The notes beneath the pieces are model-generated. The model made no database searches, was not told the origin of the DNA, and worked only from the letters and a program-made list of their open reading frames with translations. Below are positions 14,601 through 20,421 of a stretch of DNA of 30,319 nt, one piece after another; within the stretch, counting starts at the first letter, position 1, and the number at the start of each line of letters is the position of its first letter. A program made the translations under genes and the position numbers. Source of the DNA: Candidatus Moranbacteria bacterium RIFCSPLOWO2_12_FULL_48_12 (GTDB lineage: Bacteria; Patescibacteriota; Minisyncoccia; Moranbacterales; UBA1568). Location: contig MFSB01000002.1 in NCBI GenBank assembly GCA_001784735.1, positions 1-30,319 on the forward strand, written 5' to 3'.

Positions 14601-14843
14601 TTCTATCAAATGCTTACCAAACAAGCAGTGCAATTTGCGAATGAGAACGGTTTCGATGCCTTACTTGTCGATAAGCGGCATGGTCATTCGACAAATCGAG
14701 CTGGATTATTTCAGCAAAGCCTCGAGCAGTCTTGTTTGAAAGATCCGGCCGGAAAGGAACGCTCAATTTCACTCAAAAACAGCCATACGCTCAGCGGTGG
14801 GTATACCTATCAAAAGAACTTGCAGCTTGTTTGGGAGCGGTAG
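11604..14843 (+). CDS. 1079-residue orphan, alpha-solenoid-like with a possible acetyltransferase-like C-terminus
   Basis: This large soluble protein has no signal peptide or membrane helix. Residues 1-900 are almost wholly amphipathic helices with recurring short units (for example LTEEFLQRTDIHDLCLEE), as in HEAT/ARM-like solenoids. About 150 C-terminal residues have a different, alpha/beta character: YFEFVLFDEERERCVGTTMLLEM, then SAKRFYQMLTKQAVQFANENGF and DALLVDKRHGHS. These loosely recall the GNAT fold, but no acetyl-CoA loop is certain. The start is TTG 11604 with GGAG 6 nt upstream, inside a structured leader. The family is unknown to me; its size and position after the small orphan suggest the two act together. 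Confidence 0.7.
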   Translation: MHTPFKQGLANPDSARDFFGASYGQEVFVEKLPESLMIALTQFKTRGYQVTENRRAILERALWQYAENGKYSNDLVEHLLASPHAGLVLKYSEKFSEKIAEKVIRSGGWDITEILEFLLKNNIPPPDEFDRYADCFVRNNYVHGITSGNGKYTPHDLKTSVKLPYQSVIKERKIIDITPDGVQRDAQIESIIQRGYVSFLLNENVFSVPLTEYVSRHYESFHQMITVNNQEHLVLSSLRDPDKHAYIHKLIERGEEYKVVRILNLLPEDFTLGKEIFDSLKKKNFALNLGERLECFRGLDDSDALTYIENNQIQLFLDQFASFSLTEEFLQRTDIHDLCLEEFNSMILSRSTHGLNKAKKLVEDIPIPQEKIDAILMKVIRSCLGEKPQWHSPHELVEIFPHLRSFLGTEEFQSLAKTEIMNAEHLFDFCKVLETIPLPDTVLKGRDILERVMNALRKSILKVNEKDSFDILYRICDEIVRIARFVPLPLDPQRIRAAIEVIEKLPQSIMIRQEYSRRICVSEDPENALKKMLDLQVEFENNKSIASNEKFLLLYVSQFFSGGTQEEKEAFAGRIMKDISLLSKNQPISSENKEYYEGLLKEVYPQRNYNTYEYLDQYEDRSQDLAAYKFEKNGYDFHLSGVLGYRIKADTIPDAVLIKEFSDRIASIKSIATEESLSMYLSDEVPDSQAKTLEGKILDYFKAKGYTVDTMNVLLAYQLLGSYDSFVASSIDRVNLEENEVSKNYILLDELVNQYGDNMKETIKAIQERVAQSEDRALFSETFQEKYEKKYADALLTITKDLAKIPRDKLTTPLIQKKIAKTLTNVFQGLPEIQKSAGDFALLFSVNDFDTFEDVWQKHIDQFFTVDAGGRIDTVKVEKLQSSVYIRLQNEIGKYEEIKEVDTARNQEKLSKDRLIKGYFSKNRENAHARMVADICLAADPNMLKNNKYFEFVLFDEERERCVGTTMLLEMNEPEEGKKYLLYCPNPSVGLVSEVSAKRFYQMLTKQAVQFANENGFDALLVDKRHGHSTNRAGLFQQSLEQSCLKDPAGKERSISLKNSHTLSGGYTYQKNLQLVWER

Positions 14844-14885
14844 CGCACACGGTTTTAAGGGTCGTTTGCAAATTTCTTTACCGTA

Positions 14886-14907
14886 GTGTTTCAGAACACC
14901 ATATGCT
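14886..14907 (+). promoter_or_regulatory. palindromic promoter motif, copy 2
   Basis: GTGTTTCAGAACAC followed by C and ATATGCT, one base different from copy 1. It starts 43 nt after the stop of the 1079-residue gene and ends 115 nt before ATG 15022. An ATG lies 6 nt after the TATGCT hexamer. Confidence 0.7.
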
Positions 14908-14913
14908 AAGGTG

Positions 14914-14973
14914 ATGACCCAGAAGAGGGGCTTGAGAGTGCACTCTAGACAATTTTTTTTGGGCATGAGATAA
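14914..14973 (+). CDS. possible leaderless 19-residue micro-ORF
   Basis: ATG 14914 lies 6 nt after TATGCT of motif copy 2, and the frame ends at TAA 14971-14973. The peptide is basic: MTQKRGLRVHSRQFFLGMR. RQFFL here and RKFYL in the micro-ORF at 10906 are similar. A leader peptide is possible; coincidence is not excluded. Confidence 0.3.
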   Translation: MTQKRGLRVHSRQFFLGMR

Positions 14974-15021
14974 TTAGTCCACGGTAAGATGTATAACTAA
15001 TTCTATAACTAACTGAAAACT

Positions 15022-15459
15022 ATGAGTCTGGAACTACCACAACAACTCACAAAAGAGGAGCTCGCAGCATGTCAAAGATTGGCTGAGAAGAAGAGTCTTG
15101 ACGAATACTCATTACAGCTATTACAGGAGAGCTACCGAGGACGAAAGCAACAGGCTGACGCTCTAATGAGGCAGTTGCCGAGTCTTGACTTCAACAACCA
15201 AGAGAAGATTCTTGACTGGCTTTGTGCATTTGTAGTTCCATGTAACGTTGTAGAAGATCTGCAAGAAGTAATTGGCATATTCACGAGTCACGGGTACGAG
15301 GCTGGCGTGAATGCAGGCGAAGCGTACAATGGCGAAGACAAGGACAATGTTGCTCGTTACATTGTCGGTCAAGCACTTTCTTCTATGAGAGATGAGGGTT
15401 TTGTGCCTCAAGTTATCGAAGGTTTCATGACGGACTGGAAAACGAAGTTTGCATCTTGA
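15022..15459 (+). CDS. orphan soluble protein
   Basis: The 145-residue acidic, all-helical protein begins MSLELPQQLTKEELAACQRLAEKK. It has a conserved-looking centre (DWLCAFVVPCNVVEDLQEVIGIFTSHGYEAG) and a C-terminal helix pair. No family is recognised. The ATG has no Shine-Dalgarno; two copies of TATAACTAA (14992-15000 and 15004-15012) lie just upstream and could hold the -10. It stands alone between motif copies 2 and 3, which may place it in the same regulon as the 10977 operon and nrdD. Confidence 0.7.
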   Translation: MSLELPQQLTKEELAACQRLAEKKSLDEYSLQLLQESYRGRKQQADALMRQLPSLDFNNQEKILDWLCAFVVPCNVVEDLQEVIGIFTSHGYEAGVNAGEAYNGEDKDNVARYIVGQALSSMRDEGFVPQVIEGFMTDWKTKFAS

Positions 15460-15518
15460 TCTATTCGCTGTTCACACAGTTTTTCGTAGAGATCAAGTCA
15501 GTCAATTCCCCGGATAGA

Positions 15519-15540
15519 GTGTTTCAGAACACCATATGCT
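15519..15540 (+). promoter_or_regulatory. palindromic promoter motif, copy 3 (upstream of nrdD)
   Basis: GTGTTTCAGAACAC followed by C and ATATGCT, identical to copy 2. It lies 61 nt after a stop codon and about 330 nt before the nrdD start. A shortened variant (GTGTTTAACACTATGC) occurs at 15647-15662. Confidence 0.7.
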
Positions 15541-15615
15541 GATGTTATAGTCTCGTCCGTGGAATGGCCATTTTTGCGGTTAAAAGAGTGAAATCTACCA
15601 GATATGGTGGTTTTT

Positions 15616-15638
15616 GGTGTCGGAATGACACCTTTTTT
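15616..15638 (+). terminator. terminator or attenuator in the nrdD leader, first
   Basis: GGTGTC 15616-15621 pairs with GACACC 15627-15632, followed by six T. It lies downstream of motif copy 3 and upstream of nrdD, so it could attenuate nrdD if transcription starts at that motif. Confidence 0.6.
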
Positions 15639-15666
15639 GTTTTCAGGTGTTTAACACTATGCAGAG

Positions 15667-15697
15667 GAAAAGGGGCTTTCTTGGGAGCCGCTTTTTC
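15667..15697 (+). terminator. terminator or attenuator in the nrdD leader, second
   Basis: AAAAGGGGCT pairs with AGCCGCTTTT (one mismatch) around TTCTTGGG, ending in T-rich sequence. It lies 11 nt before the long inverted repeat at 15708. Confidence 0.5.
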
Positions 15698-15707
15698 TTC
15701 TCTCTTT

Positions 15708-15832
15708 GAGAACTCACCCGTTTGGCGAACTTCTGCGTTGCGGAGCCTCTGTTCCGACTCCAGCGTAGCTAGAGTACGCTTCCGTCGTCACTTTCTCCGC
15801 GCCTTGAATTTCATCCAAACGTGGGAGTTCTC
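15708..15832. repeat. long inverted repeat in the nrdD leader
   Basis: GAGAACTCACCCGTTTGG (15708-15725) and CCAAACGTGGGAGTTCTC (15815-15832) pair at 16 of 18 positions around an 89-nt GC-rich, hairpin-bearing centre. The element ends 36 nt before the nrdD ATG. The layout parallels the leaders of uvrB, uvrA and the DEAD-box gene, with unrelated sequence. Confidence 0.7.
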
Positions 15833-15868
15833 CCTAACTATCTTAAATTAAAACAAAAAGACGCGCTT

Positions 15869-17986
15869 ATGCCCATATACAAAGTGCAGAAACGGAGCGG
15901 GGGGATCGTCGACTTCAATCTCTCGAAGATTGAACAGGCCATCGAGAAGGCAGCCGAAGCGGTGGAACAGAAGGATGTCATCGCGGCTCAGGTGCTCTCG
16001 GGAGACGTCTATGCCCAGCTGGAGGAGCAATTTGAGGATGGGATACCGAACGTCGAAGAAGTCCAGGATATCGTCGAAAGTACGCTCATCCAGTATGGCT
16101 ATGCTGATATCGCCAAGGCGTATATCTTGTACCGCGAGAAGCGCCGCGAGATGCGCGAGGGCAAAAATGTCGTCGTCCAAGTGGAGAAAGCGGTCAAAGA
16201 ATATCTGGAAAAGCTCGACTGGAGGGTCAATGCCAATTCCAACCAGGGCTATTCTCTGGGAGGGATGATTTTGAACACGGCCGGCAGTGTCATCGCCAAT
16301 TATTGGTTATCGCATATTTATCCCAAGAATGTCGGCGATGCCCATCGGAACGCCGATATCCATATCCATGACTTGGATATGTTTTCCGGGTATTGCGCCG
16401 GATGGAGCTTGCGAGCTCTTCTGGAAGAGGGGTTCAACGGCGTTTCGAACAAGATAGAATCCGCACCGCCGAAACATCTGGTCTCCGCCGTGTCGCAGAT
16501 GGTAAATTTTCTGGGTACATTGCAAAATGAATGGGCTGGCGCACAAGCGTTTTCCAGCTTCGATACGTATATGGCGCCGTTCGTGAAGAAGTATGAGATG
16601 GAGCAGTATGCCACGATCAAGAAGTATGGCATAAAGTTCGCCTCGAAGAAAGCCAAAGAAAAGTATGTAAAAGAGAAGACGTATGCATACGTCTATCAGA
16701 ACATCCAGTCCTTCGTGTTCAACTTGAACATTCCTTCGCGCTGGGGGACGCAGACGCCGTTCACCAATATCACGCTGGACTGGGACTGTCCGGAAGATAT
16801 GAAGAAGAAGAGCCTGCTTCTCGGCGGCCAGCCGTTTGAATATACCTTCGGCGAACTGCAGCCTGAAATGGATATCGTCAATCGGGCCTTCATCGAAGTG
16901 ATGTCGAAAGGCGATGCCAGGGGGCGGACCTTCACCTTCCCGATCCCGACCTATAATGTGACCAAGGATTTCGATTGGGAGGATCCGAAAAATCTGGCGC
17001 TTTTCGAGATGACTGCCAAGTATGGAACCCCGTATTTCCAGAACTTCATGAATTCCGATCTCAATCCGAGCGATGTGCGTTCTATGTGCTGTAGGCTTCA
17101 GCTCGATCTGCGCGAACTGCGCAAGCGCGGCGGGGGGCTCTTCGGTTCGGCGGAGATGACCGGCTCCATCGGCGTGGTGACCATCAATGCGGCGCGCATC
17201 GGGTATCTGGCAAAAGGCGACAAGGAAAAATTCTTCAAGCGCATCAAACACCTGATGGAACTCAGCAAGACATCGCTCGAAATCAAGCGCAAAGAAGTCC
17301 AGAAGTGGATCGATCGCGGATTATTTCCTTACACCAAGCGTTACCTCGGGTATCTCAAGAATCATTTTTCCACCATCGGCATCAACGGCATCAATGAAGC
17401 CATCCGCAACTTTACAAATGACGAAGAGAATATCACGACGCCAGAGGGGCATCAATTCGCTCTGGAGATTCTTGATTTTATGCGCGAACGGATCAAGGAC
17501 TTTCAAGAAGAAACGGGCAATTTTTATAATCTCGAGGCCACGCCGGCTGAAGGGACGACCTATCGCTTCGCCAAGGAGGATCAGAAGCGTTTTCCAGATA
17601 TCCTGCAGGCCGGTACCGAGGAGGCGCCCTATTATACGAACTCTTCGCAGCTCCCGGTCGGCTACACGGATGATGTATTCGAGGTGTTGGAACTGCAAGA
17701 CAGCCTGCAGACCAGATATACCGGCGGGACGGTGCTCCATTGCTATATGAATGAAAAGGTCAGTTCCGGCCAAGCCTGCCGCAATCTGGTGCGGAGTATC
17801 CTTTCCAATTTCCGCTTGCCCTATATCACCATCACTCCGACCTTCTCGATCTGTCCGAAACACGGCTATCTCGAGGGAGAGTATGATTATTGCCCCAAGT
17901 GCGATAAGGAACTCGGCATTGTGGATGGCACCCGCTTCGATCAGGAAACGCGCAAGAAATATCAGAGTGTCGATGCCGCAAAATGA
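15869..17986 (+). CDS. nrdD: anaerobic ribonucleoside-triphosphate reductase, catalytic part lacking the glycyl-radical domain
   Basis: The 705-residue protein reduces ribonucleotides to deoxyribonucleotides without oxygen. Residues 1-95 are an ATP-cone (MPIYKVQKRSGGIVDF, IEQAIEKA, YILYREKR). The ten-stranded barrel follows, with NADIHIHDLDMFSGYCAGW, RSMCCRLQLDLRELRKRGGG and NEKVSSGQACRNL. Near the end SICPKHGY and CPKC give zinc ligands C662, H665, C675 and C678. A normal NrdD continues directly into an RVxGY glycyl-radical domain. Here a TGA (17984-17986) stops it first, and that domain is the separate ORF at 18115. I chose ATG 15869 because the ATP-cone begins there; the frame is open upstream through leader DNA. 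No Shine-Dalgarno is seen. Confidence 0.93.
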   Translation: MPIYKVQKRSGGIVDFNLSKIEQAIEKAAEAVEQKDVIAAQVLSGDVYAQLEEQFEDGIPNVEEVQDIVESTLIQYGYADIAKAYILYREKRREMREGKNVVVQVEKAVKEYLEKLDWRVNANSNQGYSLGGMILNTAGSVIANYWLSHIYPKNVGDAHRNADIHIHDLDMFSGYCAGWSLRALLEEGFNGVSNKIESAPPKHLVSAVSQMVNFLGTLQNEWAGAQAFSSFDTYMAPFVKKYEMEQYATIKKYGIKFASKKAKEKYVKEKTYAYVYQNIQSFVFNLNIPSRWGTQTPFTNITLDWDCPEDMKKKSLLLGGQPFEYTFGELQPEMDIVNRAFIEVMSKGDARGRTFTFPIPTYNVTKDFDWEDPKNLALFEMTAKYGTPYFQNFMNSDLNPSDVRSMCCRLQLDLRELRKRGGGLFGSAEMTGSIGVVTINAARIGYLAKGDKEKFFKRIKHLMELSKTSLEIKRKEVQKWIDRGLFPYTKRYLGYLKNHFSTIGINGINEAIRNFTNDEENITTPEGHQFALEILDFMRERIKDFQEETGNFYNLEATPAEGTTYRFAKEDQKRFPDILQAGTEEAPYYTNSSQLPVGYTDDVFEVLELQDSLQTRYTGGTVLHCYMNEKVSSGQACRNLVRSILSNFRLPYITITPTFSICPKHGYLEGEYDYCPKCDKELGIVDGTRFDQETRKKYQSVDAAK

Positions 17987-18001
17987 CATGTTTACATGTC
18001 A
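17984..18001. repeat. 18-bp inverted repeat at the nrdD stop
   Basis: TGACATGT and ACATGTCA flank TT. The first three bases are the nrdD stop codon. A repeat-like stretch (CACCCTGAGCCAGCCGAAGG at 18000-18019) follows at once, as if inserted here. Confidence 0.6.
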
Positions 18002-18059
18002 CCCTGAGCCAGCCGAAGGGTCTGAACAAAAAACAAAAAAATTATTAATTCATAATTCA

Positions 18060-18103
18060 CCCAGTGAAATTGCGAAGCACTGACAAAGTCAGATTTCACA
18101 GGG
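18060..18103. repeat. hairpin repeat element (CCCxGTGAAAT family), copy B
   Basis: CCCAGTGAAAT 18060-18070 faces ATTTCACAGGG 18093-18103, with an inner hairpin CTGAC/GTCAG. It ends 11 nt before ATG 18115, as copy A does before ATG 9772. It lies between the two parts of nrdD. Confidence 0.65.
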
Positions 18104-18114
18104 CAAGTAAACCT

Positions 18115-18327
18115 ATGACGAAGAGCCAGGTCAGCCAGGCAGCAGAAGTGGAAGCACAGCGCACGCATTGCGAGGTGTGGACGCGCGTGATGGGATATCA
18201 TCGGCCGGTTTCCCATTTCAACATCGGCAAGAAGGCGGAACACTATTCGCGCAAGCATTTTCAGGAAACGGTGGCCGCCAATCATGAATTCTGCGAGAAA
18301 TACCAGCTCCAGCCGCAAGGCTGTTAA
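18115..18327 (+). CDS. nrdD: detached glycyl-radical domain of the anaerobic ribonucleotide reductase
   Basis: The 70-residue ORF holds the C-terminal signature of class III reductases: CEVWTRVMGYHRPVSHFNIGKKAEH, in which G27 of the RVMGY motif is the expected radical glycine. Nothing else of NrdD is present, and the catalytic protein upstream (stop at 17986) lacks exactly this part. The two reading frames are separated by 128 nt of repeats with several stops. Detached glycyl-radical domains can work in trans in pyruvate formate-lyase (the YfiD/GrcA spare part), so a two-subunit reductase is possible. A recent insertion that inactivates the gene is the alternative. The start is inferred from the first ATG; its ribosome-binding site is weak. 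Confidence 0.85.
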   Translation: MTKSQVSQAAEVEAQRTHCEVWTRVMGYHRPVSHFNIGKKAEHYSRKHFQETVAANHEFCEKYQLQPQGC

Positions 18328-18436
18328 CTTCGAGGTGTATTTTTGTGACAGTCAAAAATTCTTCCAAATGTGCACTACTTTTTCATTTTGATTTTCACTG
18401 TTTCATTGCAGAATTGAACATCGATTGAAAATTGTT

Positions 18437-18475
18437 CACCCCGTTAAATTGCTTCGCACCGGCTTTAACTGGGTG
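18437..18475. repeat. hairpin repeat element, copy C
   Basis: CACCCCGTTAAA 18437-18448 faces TTTAACTGGGTG 18464-18475 (11 of 12 pairs). It lies 25 nt before the nrdG start. Its outer arms resemble copies A and B. Confidence 0.6.
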
Positions 18476-18500
18476 GATTGAAAATTGAAAATTATTTTCC

Positions 18501-19208
18501 ATGGTTCTCAGCGGCATCCAAAAATTCACCCTGATCGATTACCCGGGAAAAATAGCCTGTGTGCTCTTTACCGGCGGGTGCAATTATCGGTGCGGCTTCT
18601 GTCACAATCCGGAATTCGTTTTGCCGGAAGAATTGGCCAAGCTTTCGAAGAGTTTCATCCCAGAAGTGGCGGCGCTCAATTTTCTCAAGAAGCGAAGAGG
18701 GATGCTCGAGGGGGTGGTGATTTCCGGCGGCGAGCCGACCATTATGCCCGATCTGGAAGATTTTATCATGAAAGTGCGGGACTTGGGTTTCGCCGTGAAG
18801 CTGGATTCCAACGGCAATCGTCCGGAAGTGCTCCGCTCATTGATTGATAAAGGCCTAGTGGATTATATCGCCATGGACTTCAAGACGAGCCTGCCGGATT
18901 ATCGTTCACTCGTCGGGCAGTGGGCGGATGAGATGAAACTGCGTGAGAGTATCGAGCTTCTGAAACAAGGGGATGTCGATTACGAATTCCGCACGACGCT
19001 TATCCGTGAAGTACACACGCCAGAAATCCTTAAGATTATGAGCAAAACTTTAGCTGGGGCGAAACGTCTGTATCTTCAAACATTTCGGAGTGGTATCGTT
19101 CTTGATCCCGTTTTCAAGGATTATCATGCTTTTTCTTCGGAAGAGATGCAGGACATTGCGAAACTTTTTTCCGATAGTGTGGAAGGGGTTTTTGTTCGGG
19201 AGGAATAG
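18501..19208 (+). CDS. nrdG: anaerobic ribonucleotide reductase activating enzyme (radical SAM)
   Basis: The 235-residue protein carries the radical SAM cluster motif C27-x3-C31-x2-C34 in GGCNYRCGFCHN, preceded by the family opening (IQKFTLIDYPGKIACVLFT). GGEPT follows at the AdoMet-binding strand. It would use a 4Fe-4S cluster and AdoMet to make the glycyl radical on NrdD, here on the separate domain at 18115. It is at the longer end for NrdG and close to the NrdG-like enzymes of anaerobes. The start ATG lacks a Shine-Dalgarno. The gene follows the two nrdD parts in the same direction, and a terminator follows at 19249. Confidence 0.92.
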   Translation: MVLSGIQKFTLIDYPGKIACVLFTGGCNYRCGFCHNPEFVLPEELAKLSKSFIPEVAALNFLKKRRGMLEGVVISGGEPTIMPDLEDFIMKVRDLGFAVKLDSNGNRPEVLRSLIDKGLVDYIAMDFKTSLPDYRSLVGQWADEMKLRESIELLKQGDVDYEFRTTLIREVHTPEILKIMSKTLAGAKRLYLQTFRSGIVLDPVFKDYHAFSSEEMQDIAKLFSDSVEGVFVREE

Positions 19209-19248
19209 GATGCCTTTTTACGCCATTGCCCGTACAGATTTTAAAAGG

Positions 19249-19280
19249 AGGCTTATTGAAGCCTTTTTTATTTTTTTTAG
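19249..19280 (+). terminator. intrinsic terminator after nrdG
   Basis: AGGCTT 19249-19254 pairs with AAGCCT 19259-19264 around ATTG, followed by a long T-rich run. Confidence 0.85.
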
Positions 19281-19313
19281 CGAAAGGGCAAGGATCAGAC
19301 TTTAGATGGGGGG

Positions 19314-19342
19314 TTGACAGAGAATAGTTTTTCTGCTTAGAT
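19314..19342 (+). promoter_or_regulatory. promoter of the orphan gene at 19411
   Basis: TTGACA 19314-19319, a 17-nt spacer, TTAGAT 19337-19342. The leader is about 60 nt and contains a GAGGGAC ribosome-binding site. Confidence 0.6.
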
Positions 19343-19410
19343 ATTACTTCTGCTCAAGCTAGTATCCGAGCAGAGAACCCACCGATTAACAACTGCGAGG
19401 GACTTACGCC

Positions 19411-20232
19411 ATGAGAAGCAACGCTGCCACTACACGGACAATGTTGAACCTGCGCCCCGGCGATGTTATCACCGGACTCAAGCTGGAGAAGTACAAGGAC
19501 CACAAGATTCTGGTGCTCGGGCGCCAAGGCGATGGCTACTTCGACTTTTCGAAAGCGGGGCAAGCTATCAATATTCAGAAGGATTCGCTGGGGCCGTATC
19601 GCTGGGAAGAACGCGACTCGGTCTTTCGCAGTAAGGAAGGTGCGGCGCAAAGCCTTATCGGCTCAGATGCGAAGGTGCTTGAAGGCTCCGGCATGGTACA
19701 GCTGGGCTGGTACCGCCAAATGCCGACAAACAGCGTGACTTGCGTCCATATCGATCCCGACAACATGCTCGGCACGGTGAGTGAGCCGGGGACGATGGCC
19801 AAAATGAATGCCCTGCTTGATCGCTCGAAGAGCGGTACAGCGGCTGAGCATATCAGGGACGTTACGCTGGCCATTGAGATGATCTTCGCGGGCAGCGAAC
19901 TGGCTCTGACCGAGCGGCATCTGTGCCTGCTGCACATTCTGATCAACGGTGCCGCAAGGGTCAGGGCTTCCAAGATTTCCCAGACGAGCGGAATCGATAT
20001 CCTCATGGGCATCATGGGCATGGGCGGCGGTATGCCCAGCGACCTGGACGCGATTTTCGGCGATATGGGAAAGGCGACTGGTTCGCGTAGTCGCGGCCCA
20101 TTCCCGTTCGGTTTCGGCGACACTCGCGACGGTGGCTTGGATGCGGCTCTCGGCGAGATCCTTGCGCAGGCGGCCCGTTCTGAGCGGCACCGCACACCGC
20201 CCCGTCCTGGCGAAACCCGCGCTGCGAGGTAG
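19411..20232 (+). CDS. orphan protein with a glycine-rich C-terminus
   Basis: The 273-residue soluble protein has three parts. Residues 10-110 are beta-rich (GDVITGLKLEKYKDHKILVLG). Residues 130-195 are helical (IRDVTLAIEMIFAGSELALTERHLCLLH). The tail is low in complexity, with glycine, methionine and arginine (MGIMGMGGGMPSD, RSRGPFPFGFGD). No family is recognised. The GC content is visibly higher than that of its flanks, which may mean a foreign origin. It has its own TTGACA promoter, a Shine-Dalgarno (GAGGGAC) and a terminator, so it is a self-contained unit. Confidence 0.75.
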   Translation: MRSNAATTRTMLNLRPGDVITGLKLEKYKDHKILVLGRQGDGYFDFSKAGQAINIQKDSLGPYRWEERDSVFRSKEGAAQSLIGSDAKVLEGSGMVQLGWYRQMPTNSVTCVHIDPDNMLGTVSEPGTMAKMNALLDRSKSGTAAEHIRDVTLAIEMIFAGSELALTERHLCLLHILINGAARVRASKISQTSGIDILMGIMGMGGGMPSDLDAIFGDMGKATGSRSRGPFPFGFGDTRDGGLDAALGEILAQAARSERHRTPPRPGETRAAR

Positions 20233-20280
20233 TCGCGGGAAGACGGCAAGTTAAACGCCTGAACTCAGGCTGTTCTAAGA

Positions 20281-20319
20281 CGCTGGTTGACCTAACGGTT
20301 GGCCAGCGCTCTTATTTTT
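20281..20319 (+). terminator. intrinsic terminator
   Basis: CGCTGGTTGACC 20281-20292 pairs with GGTTGGCCAGCG 20297-20308 (three G-U pairs), followed by a T-rich tail. Confidence 0.8.
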
Positions 20320-20406
20320 TATATCGCTTATAATTATTCTGAATCATAAAGATTGAACGGTTTTTTATCTTATGTGTTTTGCATTTTCTACAATTTTTGT
20401 GCTGTG

Positions 20407-20415
20407 TGTTAGAGT
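20407..20415 (+). promoter_or_regulatory. extended -10 promoter placed for a leaderless start
   Basis: TGTTAGAGT ends exactly 6 nt before ATG 20422, the same spacing as at 3916 and 1798. Confidence 0.5.
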
Positions 20416-20421
20416 AGAAGC

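Noticed and set aside
15530..15545. NrdR box upstream of nrdD
   Set aside because: Only about nine of sixteen positions fit the consensus and no second box at the usual 31-32 bp distance was found. It is kept only as a possibility in the motif finding.
16307..17251. 314-codon minus-strand open frame
   Set aside because: It lies fully inside nrdD, a well-conserved gene. The histidine- and arginine-rich translation is typical of an antisense shadow.
17321..17989. 222-codon minus-strand open frame at the nrdD 3' end
   Set aside because: Antisense shadow of conserved NrdD codons, with no ribosome-binding site.
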